From positions 744,001 through 808,000 of the forward strand of contig CAVZBZ010000002.1 of the NCBI GenBank assembly GCA_963773665.1: a stretch of DNA of 64,000 bases, read 5' to 3'. The notes below the pieces were generated by a model that ran no database searches, was not told the origin of the DNA, and saw only the letters and a program-made list of their open reading frames with translations. Origin of the DNA: DATJLY01 sp963773665. Its GTDB lineage: Bacteria; Pseudomonadota; Alphaproteobacteria; ATCC43930; CGMCC-115725. The stretch's first letter is position 1. Each line of letters opens with the position of its first letter. Below are positions 1 to 8,521 of this stretch, in pieces. Made by a program: the position numbers and the translations under genes.

Positions 1-1007
1 GCAAGGCGGACTCGCGCCGGCGCGGCAAGCTGCGCGGCCTGGGCGTCTCGAACTATATCGAGATCACCAGCGGCAACCCGCGCGAGCGCACCGAGATCAC
101 CGTGCTGCCCGAGGGCAAGGTCGAGTTGGTGATGGGCACCATGAACAGCGGCCAGGGCCACGAGACGAGCTTCGCCCAGCTCGTGACCGACTGGCTCGGC
201 GTGCCGTTCGAGAGCATCTTCTATGTCGCGCACGACACAAACCGGATCGTGGGCGGCGGCGGCTCGCATTCCGGCCGCTCGATGAAGATGGCAACGATCG
301 TCGTCGGCAATGCTACGGACGAGATCGTCGCCAAGGGCCGCAAGATCGCGGCGCACCTGCTCGAGGCCGGCGAGGTCGATATCGAGTTCGAGCGCGGCCG
401 CTTCCGCATCAAGGGCACCGACCGCGAGCTAGGCATCTTCGAGGTCGCGGCCGCCGCTGTCGCGCGCAAGGATCTGCCGCCCGAAATGCAGGGCCCGCTC
501 GGCGCCGTCTCGGACGAGACCATTCCGCTCGCGAGCTACCCGTACGGCACGCAAATCTGCGAGGTCGAGGTCGATCCCGACACTGGCGCGGTCGATCTCG
601 TGCGGCTTGCCGCGGTCGACGATGTGGGGCGCGCGGTCAATCCGCTCATCCTGCACGGCCAGACGCATGGCGGCATCGCCCAGGGCGTGGGCCAGGCGCT
701 GTGGGAGAATTCGTATTACGACGCCGCGAGCGGCCAGCTCCTGGCCGCGACCTTCATGGACTACGCGATGCCGCGCGCCGATATCCTTCCGTCCTTCGCG
801 ACCGAGCTGAGCGAGGTGCCGGCGCCGTCGAACCGGCTCGGCGTCCGCTCCGGAGGCGAAGGCGGAACGACGCCGGCGCTCGCCGTCGCGGTCAATGCCG
901 TCGTCGACGCGCTGGCCGAGCTGGGCGTGCGCCATATCGACATGCCGACGACGCCGGAGCGCGTGTGGCGTGCGATCCACGCGGCGCGCAGGACGGCGGC
1001 CGAATAG
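1..1007 (+). CDS. Molybdenum hydroxylase large subunit, CoxL/XdhA-Mo type (3' part)
   Basis: This is the C-terminal third of a molybdopterin-binding subunit of the CO dehydrogenase/xanthine dehydrogenase family. Such proteins oxidise CO, purines, aldehydes or N-heterocycles with water as oxygen donor. The frame is open from base 3, so the true start lies upstream of the window. Visible family features are the RRRGKLRGLGVSNYIE-like segment, GQGHETSFAQ, the run NPLILHGQTHGGIAQG, and SGGEGGTTPA, which carries the expected active-site Glu near the C terminus. The substrate cannot be told: the CoxL-specific active-site loop is outside the window. The partner FAD and 2Fe-2S subunits are not seen here. 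The next gene starts 127 bp downstream and is unrelated. Confidence 0.9.
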   Translation, partial: KADSRRRGKLRGLGVSNYIEITSGNPRERTEITVLPEGKVELVMGTMNSGQGHETSFAQLVTDWLGVPFESIFYVAHDTNRIVGGGGSHSGRSMKMATIVVGNATDEIVAKGRKIAAHLLEAGEVDIEFERGRFRIKGTDRELGIFEVAAAAVARKDLPPEMQGPLGAVSDETIPLASYPYGTQICEVEVDPDTGAVDLVRLAAVDDVGRAVNPLILHGQTHGGIAQGVGQALWENSYYDAASGQLLAATFMDYAMPRADILPSFATELSEVPAPSNRLGVRSGGEGGTTPALAVAVNAVVDALAELGVRHIDMPTTPERVWRAIHAARRTAAE

Positions 1008-1134
1008 CGACTATTGCACGAAACTGTCGTCGGACGACGCATCGCTGCCGCGCGAGCGTGCTGCGTATCCTACTTTTTTACCTTCGTTTTGCTACTATTA
1101 ACCGGTTTCCTTCCGCGGCAGACGCCATCAGTTC

Positions 1135-2562
1135 ATGAGTGAGCCCGCTCCGCGAGCGGCCGATCCCACCGAGGCCGCCCCGGCAACGCCCGCCGACGAA
1201 GTGCGCCGCCTGTTCGCGCAGGCGAACGAGCGCCAGCGTGCGGGCGACCGCGCCGGCGCGCTGGCGCTTTACTGCGACCTCGTCGAGCGCTTCCCGGCGC
1301 TCGCCGACGTCTACAACAACGCCGCCGTGCTGCTCAAAGGCGAGCGGCGCATCGCCGCGGCGATCGCCTGCCTGAAGCGCGCCGTCGCCTACATGCCGCA
1401 ATCGGCCGTGCTCCACTCCAACCTCGGCAACATGCTGTGGATGGCGCTCGAATTCGACGCGGCGATGGCGGCGTTTCGCACCGCGCTCTCGCTCGATGCG
1501 TCGCGGCCTGAGACCTACCACAATCTCGGCCTCCTTTATTTCAGCCTCGGCGATTACGGCGCGGCGGTCGAGTGCTATGACCGCGCGCTGGCGCTCGCGC
1601 CGGCCAACCGCACCATGGCGTGGGATCGCTCGCTGGCACTCCTCGCCAGCGGCGATTACGAGCGCGGCTTTGCCGTCTACGACGTTCGCTTCGATCTCGA
1701 GGATCCCTCCCTCGGCTTCGACCAGAAGCTGCGCTCCGTGCGCAGTACCCCGCTGCCGCTTTGGCACGGCGAGGATGTCACAGGCCGGACCCTCTATGTC
1801 TATTCCGAGCAGGGGCTCGGCGACACGTTGCAGTTCGCGCGGCTGCTGCCGATGGCGGCGGCGCGGGGCGCGCGCATCGTGTTCGACTGCCCCCCGGAAC
1901 TGCTGCGGCTGTTCGCGAATTTCCCCGGGATCGCCGAGCTGCGCCCGGCGGGTGCGCCGCTTCCCGCAGCCGATTTCCACGCGCCGCTCATGAGCCTTGC
2001 GCACCGGCTCGGCATCACGCTCGCCAATCTGCCGGCGCAGGTACCCTATATCGCCGCGCCCACCACCGGGCCCGTTCTGCCGCGCCCGACCGGCACGCGG
2101 CTCGCAGTCGGCCTCGTGTGGGCGGGGCGCCCCCGCCACACCAACGACCACAACCGCTCGCTCTGCCTCGAGGATATGCTGGGCCTTTGCGATCTGCCCG
2201 GCGTGCAGTTCTACAGCCTCCAGAAAGGCCCGCGCGCCGAGGACATCGCCACGATCGGTGCGCGGCCGCTGGTGCGCGATCTCGCGCCCGCGATCGGGGA
2301 CTTCGCAGACACCGCGCGGCTCGTCATGCAGCTCGACCTCGTGGTCACGGTGGACACGGCGGTGGCGCACCTTGCGGGCGCGCTCGGCCGGCCGGCCTTC
2401 GTGCTCGTTCCGTTCACGCCGGACTGGCGCTGGATGGCAAAGCGCGAGGACACGCCGTGGTATCCCACGCTCAGGCTTTATCGCCAGGCCGCACCGCGCG
2501 ACTGGAAGACCGTCATCGCCCGCGTGCGCGACACGATCGCCCGCACGATCGGCGTGTCATGA
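1135..2562 (+). CDS. TPR-repeat protein with GT9-like C-terminal domain
   Basis: This is a 475-aa protein. Residues about 22-160 hold four tandem tetratricopeptide units (for example LADVYNNAAVLLKGERR and PETYHNLGLLYFSLGDYGAA). Residues about 215-470 resemble the ADP-heptosyltransferase-like (GT9) fold found in many TPR-glycosyltransferase fusions: SEQGLGDTLQFARLLP, GLVWAGRPRHTNDHNRS and VDTAVAHLAGALGRP are the usual blocks. TPRs are a protein-binding scaffold. The C-terminal part may glycosylate a protein or polysaccharide, or may be a non-catalytic relative. There is no signal peptide, so it is probably cytosolic. ATG at 1135 is the first start in frame. The function is inferred from fold similarity only. 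Confidence 0.8.
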   Translation: MSEPAPRAADPTEAAPATPADEVRRLFAQANERQRAGDRAGALALYCDLVERFPALADVYNNAAVLLKGERRIAAAIACLKRAVAYMPQSAVLHSNLGNMLWMALEFDAAMAAFRTALSLDASRPETYHNLGLLYFSLGDYGAAVECYDRALALAPANRTMAWDRSLALLASGDYERGFAVYDVRFDLEDPSLGFDQKLRSVRSTPLPLWHGEDVTGRTLYVYSEQGLGDTLQFARLLPMAAARGARIVFDCPPELLRLFANFPGIAELRPAGAPLPAADFHAPLMSLAHRLGITLANLPAQVPYIAAPTTGPVLPRPTGTRLAVGLVWAGRPRHTNDHNRSLCLEDMLGLCDLPGVQFYSLQKGPRAEDIATIGARPLVRDLAPAIGDFADTARLVMQLDLVVTVDTAVAHLAGALGRPAFVLVPFTPDWRWMAKREDTPWYPTLRLYRQAAPRDWKTVIARVRDTIARTIGVS

Positions 2563-2614
2563 CGACGGCGCGGGATGACAGCGCGCCTTCGCGCGAACCC
2601 CACGAGAGGTGAGC

Positions 2615-3496
2615 ATGATGCATCGGTCTCTTTTACCCGCCGCGTGCGCGACCCTTTTCCTTCTCGCCGCATCCTTGCCCGCCCGCGCCGACGACCCGGT
2701 CGTCGCCAATGTCGGCTCGCAACCGGTGAAAGCGTCGGAGATCAAGGATTTCCTCGATGCGCTCAATCCGCAGCAGCGCGAACAGGCGGCGAAGGACCCG
2801 AAGGTGATGGAGCAGGTCGTGCGCTCGGCGATCGGGCGCCGGCTCGTGCTCGAACAGGCGGCGAAGCAGTCGTGGGACAAGAAGCCCGAGATCGCCGCGC
2901 AAATCGCCCGCGCGCGCGACGAGGTCGTGTACGCGACATATCTGCGCTCGGTCGCGCTCCCCGCCAATTATCCGAGCGACGAGGAGGTGCGCGCCGCCTT
3001 TGACGCCAACCGCGCCCGCCTGCACCAGTATCATCTCGCGCAGATTTTCCTCGCCGAGGCGCCGGGATCGCCCAAGGAGACAATAGAAGCGGTCGAGACC
3101 AAAGCGCGCGATCTCGCCAAGAAGGCCAAGGCCAAGGGCGCCGATTTCGAAGCACTCGCCAAGGCCAATTCCGACGAGGCGGCAAGCGCGCAAAAAGGCG
3201 GCGATCTCGGCTGGTTTCCGGAAAATCAGCTCCTGCCCGAAGTGCTCGGCGCCGTCACGGCCTTGCCCGAGAAGGGCGTCAGCGAGCCGATCCACGTCGC
3301 CGGCGGCTGGCACATCATGATGCTGCTCGGCACGAAGCCGGCGGAATATGCCCAGGTGCACGACCAGATCGCCAACCTGCTGCGCGAGTCGAAGGTCACG
3401 CAGGGAGGCCAAGCCTATCTCCAAAAACTTCTCGACGACAGCCACGTCACGGTTAACGAGACCGCGGCGGCCAGCCTGTTCGACACCAAGAAATAG
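2615..3496 (+). CDS. Periplasmic parvulin-type peptidyl-prolyl isomerase
   Basis: This is a SurA/PpiC-like foldase of about 293 aa that would help outer-membrane or secreted proteins fold. The N terminus is a clear Sec signal peptide ending near LPARADD. Residues about 30-110 match the SurA N-terminal chaperone region. Residues about 125-240 are the parvulin domain: HLAQIFLAEAP, FEALAKANSDEAASAQKGG, DLGWFPENQL, and the closing VAGGWHIMMLLG. Length fits the PpiC/SurA group. The frame also allows GTG at 2609, but the AGAGG just before it is better spaced for ATG at 2615 or 2618, so 2615 is used. It follows the TPR protein by about 50 bp and could share its transcript. Confidence 0.88.
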   Translation: MMHRSLLPAACATLFLLAASLPARADDPVVANVGSQPVKASEIKDFLDALNPQQREQAAKDPKVMEQVVRSAIGRRLVLEQAAKQSWDKKPEIAAQIARARDEVVYATYLRSVALPANYPSDEEVRAAFDANRARLHQYHLAQIFLAEAPGSPKETIEAVETKARDLAKKAKAKGADFEALAKANSDEAASAQKGGDLGWFPENQLLPEVLGAVTALPEKGVSEPIHVAGGWHIMMLLGTKPAEYAQVHDQIANLLRESKVTQGGQAYLQKLLDDSHVTVNETAAASLFDTKK

Positions 3497-3588
3497 CCGG
3501 CCGCCGCAACCGGTCAGTTAAGCAGTTGTTAGCGGCGGGTGTGCTTCACTCGCCGCTGTTCGCGGTGGTGCGCGTCCGCATGGAAGCC

Positions 3589-3680
3589 ACCCCACGAAAG
3601 GGCAAACCCGGGGCAACCCGGGGACGCAAAGCCTCCGGCGCCGGGCCGCAACCCGGGGTAGCGGGGCCGCCGAATGGGGT
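3589..3680 (+). promoter_or_regulatory. Cyclic-di-GMP class I (GEMM-I) riboswitch
   Basis: The RNA shows the GEMM-I plan. P1 is a perfect 6-bp helix, ACCCCA (3589-3594) with TGGGGT (3675-3680). The conserved GGGCAAACC is at 3600-3608. P2 is CCCGGG (3607-3612), tetraloop GCAA (GNRA type, as the fold requires), CCCGGG (3617-3622). The junction block GACGCAAAGCCTCCGG is at 3623-3638. P3 follows with a CCGGG/CCCGG stem, and GGTAGCGGGG lies at 3657-3666. These blocks match the published GEMM-I consensus by recall. The aptamer ends 6 nt before the TTG start of the LapG-like protease, and the P1 3' strand contains the only purine-rich Shine-Dalgarno-like stretch (GGGG 3676-3679). Ligand binding would therefore be expected to block translation (inference). 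Confidence 0.93.
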
Positions 3681-3686
3681 TCCGAT

Positions 3687-4352
3687 TTGCGACAAGCCTT
3701 CGCCGCCTTCTTCCTCGCCCTCCTCGCCTATCTTGCCGCTGCGCCCGCCGAGGCCGCGGGACTTTTCGGCACGCGCGAGGTGTTTTCCGCGAACCTCGTT
3801 GCCTTCACCAAATGGGACGGCGTGGTGGCGCGGACGGAGCAGGACCTCGAAGCGCCCGCGGCGCAGGCCGGCGCCGCCGCGGATCGCTGGCGCGCGTTCA
3901 TCGCCGAGCTCAGGACGCTGCCGCTGCGCGAGCGCGTCGAGCGCGCGAACGCGGTGCTGAACCGCGTGCGCTATGTCGCGGCCGCGGCCAACTGGCACGA
4001 TGCCGATCATTGGGAGACGCCGTTCGAGTTCCTGGCGCGCGGCGGCCAATGCCAGGATTACGCGATCGCCAAGTTCATGGCGCTCGAAGAATTGGGCGTG
4101 CCGGAAGAAGCGCTGCGCTTTGCCGTGGTGCACGACACCTTCCTCGGCGCCGACCACGCCGTCGCCATCGTCTATGTCGAAAGCGAGGCGCTGGTGCTCG
4201 ACAATCTGGCGGCGGACGTCCGGCCCGACAACGCGATCGACCGCTACGTCCCCTATTACTCGATCAACCGGCTCGGCTGGTGGTACCACGTGCCCGAGCG
4301 GTCCGCGCCGACGCAGGTCGCGCGCCTCGGCGCCGCAGCGCTCACGCGCTGA
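3687..4352 (+). CDS. LapG-like bacterial transglutaminase-like cysteine protease (BTLCP)
   Basis: This is a 221-aa secreted protease of the BTLCP family (PF06035). The best known member, LapG, cuts large adhesins off the cell surface when c-di-GMP falls. Residues 1-24 form a signal peptide ending at AEAAG. The Cys-His-Asp triad is visible: C122 in GGQCQDYA, H157 in GADHAV, D172 in LDN. Full family length. TTG at 3687 is the first possible start after the in-frame stop upstream, and directly follows the c-di-GMP riboswitch. No LapD-like receptor or LapA-like adhesin lies in the window, so control by riboswitch may replace or add to LapD-type control (inference). The protease substrate is unknown. 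Confidence 0.9.
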   Translation: MRQAFAAFFLALLAYLAAAPAEAAGLFGTREVFSANLVAFTKWDGVVARTEQDLEAPAAQAGAAADRWRAFIAELRTLPLRERVERANAVLNRVRYVAAAANWHDADHWETPFEFLARGGQCQDYAIAKFMALEELGVPEEALRFAVVHDTFLGADHAVAIVYVESEALVLDNLAADVRPDNAIDRYVPYYSINRLGWWYHVPERSAPTQVARLGAAALTR

Positions 4353-4394
4353 GCCGCGCTTGCCCGGCGCGCGGTCCCGCGGTACAGCTTTGGC

Positions 4395-4934
4395 GTGAGC
4401 GCGCCGCAGCGAACGACCGCCTTCCACCTGAGCTATGACGCCGAGGAGGACCGCATCCTGCTCGCCGTCGATGTCGATTCCGACCAGCGCTATGCGATGG
4501 CGCTGACCCGGCGGATCGCAAAGCTCGTGCTGGCGGCGCTCGCCGATCTCTCCGTGAAGCGAAGCGGGCGCGCGGCCAGGGCCGATCCGCAACATCGCGA
4601 CACGGTGCTCAATTTCGAGCACACACGGGCGGTCGCCGAGGGCCTCGCCTCGGGGGCGACGAAGACGCGCCAGCCAAAAAAGCCGCTCGTCCAGCCGCCG
4701 CGGCTCGTGCACGAGGTGAAGCTCTCGCCCAAGGGTGACGGCGGCGTCCTCATGGCGTGCGACGACCGGCAGCGGGTGCTGACGCTCGACCTCCCGCCGG
4801 CGCGCATCCATCGCCTCATGGCCGGCGTGCTCGATCTCGCGACGGGCGCGGGCTGGGACCTGCCGCTCATCGCCGCCTGGCTCGACCGCGCCGGCGCTGG
4901 CGACACCGGCGGCGCGGCAAGGGTGGTGCATTAA
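4395..4934 (+). CDS. Conserved-looking hypothetical protein
   Basis: This 179-aa protein is not recognised. It starts at GTG 4395, about 40 bp after the LapG-like gene and on the same strand, so it may be in the riboswitch-controlled transcript. It reads as a mixed alpha/beta soluble protein without signal peptide or membrane segment. A basic middle (about residues 85-95, KTRQPKKP) separates two halves. The N-terminal half has alternating hydrophobic strands (DRILLAVDVDSDQRYAMALT), and the C-terminal half repeats a similar strand-helix pattern (GVLMACDDRQRVLTLDLPPARIH would be cut in two here). The stop overlaps the stop of the convergent monooxygenase by 4 bp (TTAA). Codon use resembles that of neighbours, which supports a real gene. 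Confidence 0.6.
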   Translation: MSAPQRTTAFHLSYDAEEDRILLAVDVDSDQRYAMALTRRIAKLVLAALADLSVKRSGRAARADPQHRDTVLNFEHTRAVAEGLASGATKTRQPKKPLVQPPRLVHEVKLSPKGDGGVLMACDDRQRVLTLDLPPARIHRLMAGVLDLATGAGWDLPLIAAWLDRAGAGDTGGAARVVH

Positions 4935-6154
4935 GCGACCGTCGAGACCGTCCCGAGACTCTCGATGAGGGTCGCGCGTCGGAGATAGTCGCGGGCGCGG
5001 ACGGGGTCGTCGGCGACGCGCCGCAGCGCATCGAGATTGCGCACCCGCACCGCCGGGTCCTTTTCTTCGAGCTCGCGCTTGTTGCGGATCGTCTGCTCCT
5101 GCACGAAGTCGTGCTGGGCGCGGTGGCGCTGGCGCGTATAGAGGTCGAGCACGCCGTCGTCCGCGAGGCCGTGCCACACATCGGCGAGCTTCGGCGCGAG
5201 AGAGATCGCGTCGTGGATACCGCCGTTCATGCCGAGCCCGCCGATCGGATTGTTGACGTGCGCGGCATCGCCGGCGAGGCATATGCGGCCCTTGCGGAAC
5301 GTCTCGGCGACGCGCTGACTCACGCTGTAGATGCTGCGATATGCCACCTCGAAATCGCGGAAGCCCGGGAAGAATTTATGAAGCCGCGCCTCGCACCCAT
5401 CGGGCGAGAGCGCCGCTTCGTCCGATTCGCCGACGCGGCACGGAAAGACGCAACGCCAGATGCCGGGCGGTCCGTCGCCCTGCACCTTGAAGAGATTGCA
5501 CCACTCGTCGGGGTCGGAGAAATAGTTGCGGAAGACGTAGTCGCGCCCGGCGCCCTGGAAGTCGAACGTGGTGCCGATCTTGATGAATTTCTCCGGAAAC
5601 GTGAATCCCTCGAACGCGATCTCGGAGGCGCGGCGCACGGAACTGTGCCCGCCGTCGCAGCCGATGAGATACGAGGCCTCGATCGTCTCGACGCCGTCCG
5701 GCGTCTCGACCGAGACGGCAACCAAGCTGCCGTTCTGCTCGTGCCCGACATGGCGTGCGCGGAAGCGCACGGTGAATCCCGGCGCGCCCGCCATCAGCTT
5801 CAGGATCGTATCGACGAGCTTGAACTGCTCGTGCTGGAGGACGAAGGGATAGGGCGTATCGTCCTTCAGGAGACCGCAATCGAATTCCGCCACGCGTGCG
5901 CCGGAAATGCGGTCGAAGAAGCGGAACGAGGTCGAGACGAGGCCGCGCTCGAATATCCTGGCTTCGAGGCCGAGCGCGGCCAGCATCTCGATCGTCGGCG
6001 GCTGGGTCGAGGCGGCGCGCTGATCCTTGACCGGCGCCGGCTCCGCCTCGAGCACGATGACCGGCACCTCGCGGCGGTGGAGCGCCAGCGCCGCGACCAT
6101 GCCGACCGGCCCCCCGCCGACGATGACGACGGGTTTTGTTTCGCGCGTTGCCAT
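4931..6154 (-). CDS. FAD-dependent aromatic-type monooxygenase (PHBH/UbiH family)
   Basis: This 407-aa class A flavoprotein monooxygenase would hydroxylate an aromatic or phenolic substrate using NAD(P)H and O2. Visible motifs are the N-terminal Rossmann VIVGGGPVGMVAALAL, the second nucleotide motif around LIGCDGGHSSVRRA (DG motif), and the GD motif RICLAGDAAHVNNPIGGLGM. The C-terminal thioredoxin-like extension seen in MhpA/PheA-type enzymes is absent, so it is nearer to PHBH in size. The substrate cannot be assigned. The GST gene lies 9 bp upstream on the same strand, so the pair is probably co-transcribed, suggesting oxidation followed by glutathione conjugation or isomerisation. Its stop overlaps that of the convergent hypothetical gene. 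Confidence 0.85.
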   Translation of the reverse strand: MATRETKPVVIVGGGPVGMVAALALHRREVPVIVLEAEPAPVKDQRAASTQPPTIEMLAALGLEARIFERGLVSTSFRFFDRISGARVAEFDCGLLKDDTPYPFVLQHEQFKLVDTILKLMAGAPGFTVRFRARHVGHEQNGSLVAVSVETPDGVETIEASYLIGCDGGHSSVRRASEIAFEGFTFPEKFIKIGTTFDFQGAGRDYVFRNYFSDPDEWCNLFKVQGDGPPGIWRCVFPCRVGESDEAALSPDGCEARLHKFFPGFRDFEVAYRSIYSVSQRVAETFRKGRICLAGDAAHVNNPIGGLGMNGGIHDAISLAPKLADVWHGLADDGVLDLYTRQRHRAQHDFVQEQTIRNKRELEEKDPAVRVRNLDALRRVADDPVRARDYLRRATLIESLGTVSTVA

Positions 6155-6163
6155 GATGCGTTG

Positions 6164-6865
6164 CTAGGACGCGCGCGACCAGCGGCCGCGGCCGAAGAAG
6201 CGGTTGACGTCCTCAGGCTTCGCCTGCTCGCGCACCGAGGGAATGGTCTCCACCTTGGCGAGCGCGCGCTTCACTGCGGGCCGTTCGGCGATCGCGTTGT
6301 ACCAGCGCGCGCAGTTCTTGTGGTCGTCCCACTTCACGCCCTGGAAATCGTGCTGGCGCGTCCACGGGAAAGTCGCGATGTCGGCGATCGTGTAATCGGC
6401 CCCGCCGAGATATGCGGACTGACCGAGCCGCTGTTCCAGCACGTCGTAGAGGCGCCGTACCTCGGTCTGATAGCGCGCCAGCGAATAGTCGTTGCCCGCC
6501 GGCGCGAAGCGCTTGAAATGCACCAGTTGGCCGAACATGGGGCCGACGCCCGTCATCTGGATCATGAGCCACTGGATCACGTCGTAACGGGCGGCCATGT
6601 CCTTCGGCATGAACTTGCCGGACTTCTCGGCGAGATACATGAGGATCGCGCCCGATTCGAAGCAGGTATAGGGCTTGCCGCCCGGCCCGTCGTGATCGAC
6701 GATCACCGGGATCTTGGCGTTCGGATTGAGCTTCAGGAACTCGGGCTTGAACTGGTCGCCCTTCCACACGTCGACAAAGATCGGCCGGTATTCGAGCCCG
6801 GTCTCCTCGAGCATGATGAAGATCTTCTGCACGTTGGGGCTCGTGAGCGCGTAGAAGTCGATCAT
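6164..6865 (-). CDS. Glutathione S-transferase, YfcG/Ure2p-like
   Basis: This 233-aa cytosolic GST has an N-terminal thioredoxin-like domain (residues 1-85: MIDFYALTSPNVQK, NAKIPVIVDHDG, the cis-Pro, and the glutathione-binding ESGAIL) and an all-alpha C-terminal domain (DYTIADIATFPW is the usual N-capping box). The Ser/Asn at SPN, rather than a Tyr, fits the Nu/YfcG-like group, which often acts as a disulfide-bond reductase. An in-frame ATG at 6910 would add 15 basic residues. AAGGGAG sits 6 bases before ATG 6865, which also begins the canonical domain, so 6865 is chosen. It precedes the monooxygenase gene by 9 bp. Confidence 0.87.
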   Translation of the reverse strand: MIDFYALTSPNVQKIFIMLEETGLEYRPIFVDVWKGDQFKPEFLKLNPNAKIPVIVDHDGPGGKPYTCFESGAILMYLAEKSGKFMPKDMAARYDVIQWLMIQMTGVGPMFGQLVHFKRFAPAGNDYSLARYQTEVRRLYDVLEQRLGQSAYLGGADYTIADIATFPWTRQHDFQGVKWDDHKNCARWYNAIAERPAVKRALAKVETIPSVREQAKPEDVNRFFGRGRWSRAS

Positions 6866-6949
6866 CCGCATCTCCCTTTTTTCGCGGGCTCGCACCGCAA
6901 GCCCATCCAAGCCCAGCGCCGCGCGCCTGTCCAGGCGTACGTCGAGGGC

Positions 6950-8476
6950 CTATTCCGCGACCGGGACGGTGAAGCGGAAGATGGCGCCGCCGTCGGGGTT
7001 GGGCTCGTACCAGAGGCGTCCGCCATGAGCCTCGATGATGGCGCGGCAGATCGAGAGACCCACCCCCATCCCCTGCGCCTTAGTGGTGACGAAAGGCTGG
7101 AACAGGCGCTCGAGCACCTCCTCGGCGATGCCCGGCCCGGTGTCGATCACGCCGACCTCGACCAGCCTGTCCATGGGCGGCTGCGTCTGTATCAGGATCT
7201 CGCGGCGCGGACTGCGGTCCATCGCATCGACGGCGTTGCGCAGCAGATTGACCAGAACCTGCTGGATCTGGACCTTGTCAACATAGACGCGCGGCAGCGC
7301 GCGCGCCGTACGGTATTCCACCCGGATGTCGCGTTCCTTGGCGCCAATGAGGGCAAGGCCGCTTGCCTCCTCGATCAGCACGAGGATGTCCTCGGACCGC
7401 CGTTCGGGGTCGGCCTTGCGCACGAATTCGCGCAAGCGGCGGATAATCTCGCCGGCGCGGGTCACTTGCGCTACGGCGCTCTCCATCGCGCCCTTTGCGC
7501 GCTGGACCGAGGCGTCGTCGCCGCGATCGATGAGGCGCCGCGCTGCCTGGAGATAGTTGGCGACGGCGGTCAGCGGCTGGTTCAGCTCGTGCGCGAGGCC
7601 CGAGGCCATCTGTCCCATCTCGGTGAGGCGCGAAATGTGCGAGAGCTGCGCCTGCAGCTCCTGGATGCGGCGCTCGGCCGACTGCCGCTCGCTGAGGTCG
7701 CGCACGAAGCCGGTGAAAAGCCTGTGGCCGTTGCGGTTTGCCTCGCCAACCGACAACTCCATGGGGAAAATGCTGCCGTCCTTGCGCCGGCCGGCGACGA
7801 CGCGGCCGATGCCGATGATGCGGCGCTCGCCGGTCTCGCGATAGTGCTTGAGATAGCCGTCATGGTTCTCGCTATGCGGCGACGGCATCAGCAGCTTGAC
7901 GTTCTGGCCGCAGACCTCGTCCGAGCTGTAGCCGAAGAGGCGTTCGGCCGCAGCGCTGAACAGCTGCACGATGCCGCGCTCGTCGATCACGATCATCGCA
8001 TCGGGCACGGTTTCGAGAATGGAGCGGAGATGCGCCTCGCGCTCCTGGATCTCGGCGCGCGCGAGCGCCCCCGCAGTGAGGTCGCGCGACATTTTCGAGA
8101 CGCCGACGATCCGGCCCGCGTTGTCGCGGATCGGCGAGACATTGAGCTGGACCAATATGAGCGAACCGTCCTTGCGCCGCCGCTCGGCCTCGATATGGTC
8201 GATCCGATCGCCCGCCTTGACGCGCGCGAAGAGGCTCAGCACCTCACCCTCGCGGCCCGGCGGCGCGAGGATCGAGATCGGCTTGCCGACGGCCTCGGCG
8301 GCGCTGAACCCGAACATGCGCTCGGCCGCCGGATTCCAGCTGGTGATGGTGCCGTCGAGCGCTTCGGTGATGATCGCGAGATCGGCCAATTCAACGATAG
8401 CCGTGTAATGGCTTGCGCGTGCCGCCGCCGCTGCGGCATCTCGCGCATTCGGATCGAAGTCTGAACCTGACGTCAT
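6950..8476 (-). CDS. FixL-like haem-PAS oxygen-sensor histidine kinase
   Basis: This is a soluble 508-aa sensor kinase without membrane segments. PAS1 (about 25-135) is generic. PAS2 (about 150-262) is FixL-like: H205 in NHDGY lines up with the haem-ligating His200 of Bradyrhizobium FixL, and R225 in IGIGR lines up with Arg220 that contacts bound O2. The position matching Arg206 is H211. The HisKA domain carries H296 in GLAHELNQPL. The HATPase shows NLLRNAVDAM, DTGPGIAEE and GMGVGLSICRAI. It should autophosphorylate when O2 leaves the haem (family knowledge). An upstream extension is open to 8827 but would run through the divergent receiver gene, so ATG 8476 is chosen. A FixK-type box at 8522-8535 lies 46 bp upstream. 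Confidence 0.9.
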   Translation of the reverse strand: MTSGSDFDPNARDAAAAAARASHYTAIVELADLAIITEALDGTITSWNPAAERMFGFSAAEAVGKPISILAPPGREGEVLSLFARVKAGDRIDHIEAERRRKDGSLILVQLNVSPIRDNAGRIVGVSKMSRDLTAGALARAEIQEREAHLRSILETVPDAMIVIDERGIVQLFSAAAERLFGYSSDEVCGQNVKLLMPSPHSENHDGYLKHYRETGERRIIGIGRVVAGRRKDGSIFPMELSVGEANRNGHRLFTGFVRDLSERQSAERRIQELQAQLSHISRLTEMGQMASGLAHELNQPLTAVANYLQAARRLIDRGDDASVQRAKGAMESAVAQVTRAGEIIRRLREFVRKADPERRSEDILVLIEEASGLALIGAKERDIRVEYRTARALPRVYVDKVQIQQVLVNLLRNAVDAMDRSPRREILIQTQPPMDRLVEVGVIDTGPGIAEEVLERLFQPFVTTKAQGMGVGLSICRAIIEAHGGRLWYEPNPDGGAIFRFTVPVAE

Positions 8477-8521
8477 CGGACGACGCGGACGTGATACATG
8501 AACCGCCATTTTAGGGGACCC

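Noticed and set aside
1020..1085. Possible terminator before the TPR gene (GTCGTC-G-GACGAC and a T-run)
   Set aside because: The symmetric element has no proper loop and the T-run is about 35 bp further on, so it is not a convincing intrinsic terminator.
4757..8464. A 1,235-codon open frame on the plus strand
   Set aside because: It runs antisense to the monooxygenase, GST and FixL-like genes, has no recognisable domain, and reflects the lack of stops in high-GC antisense frames.
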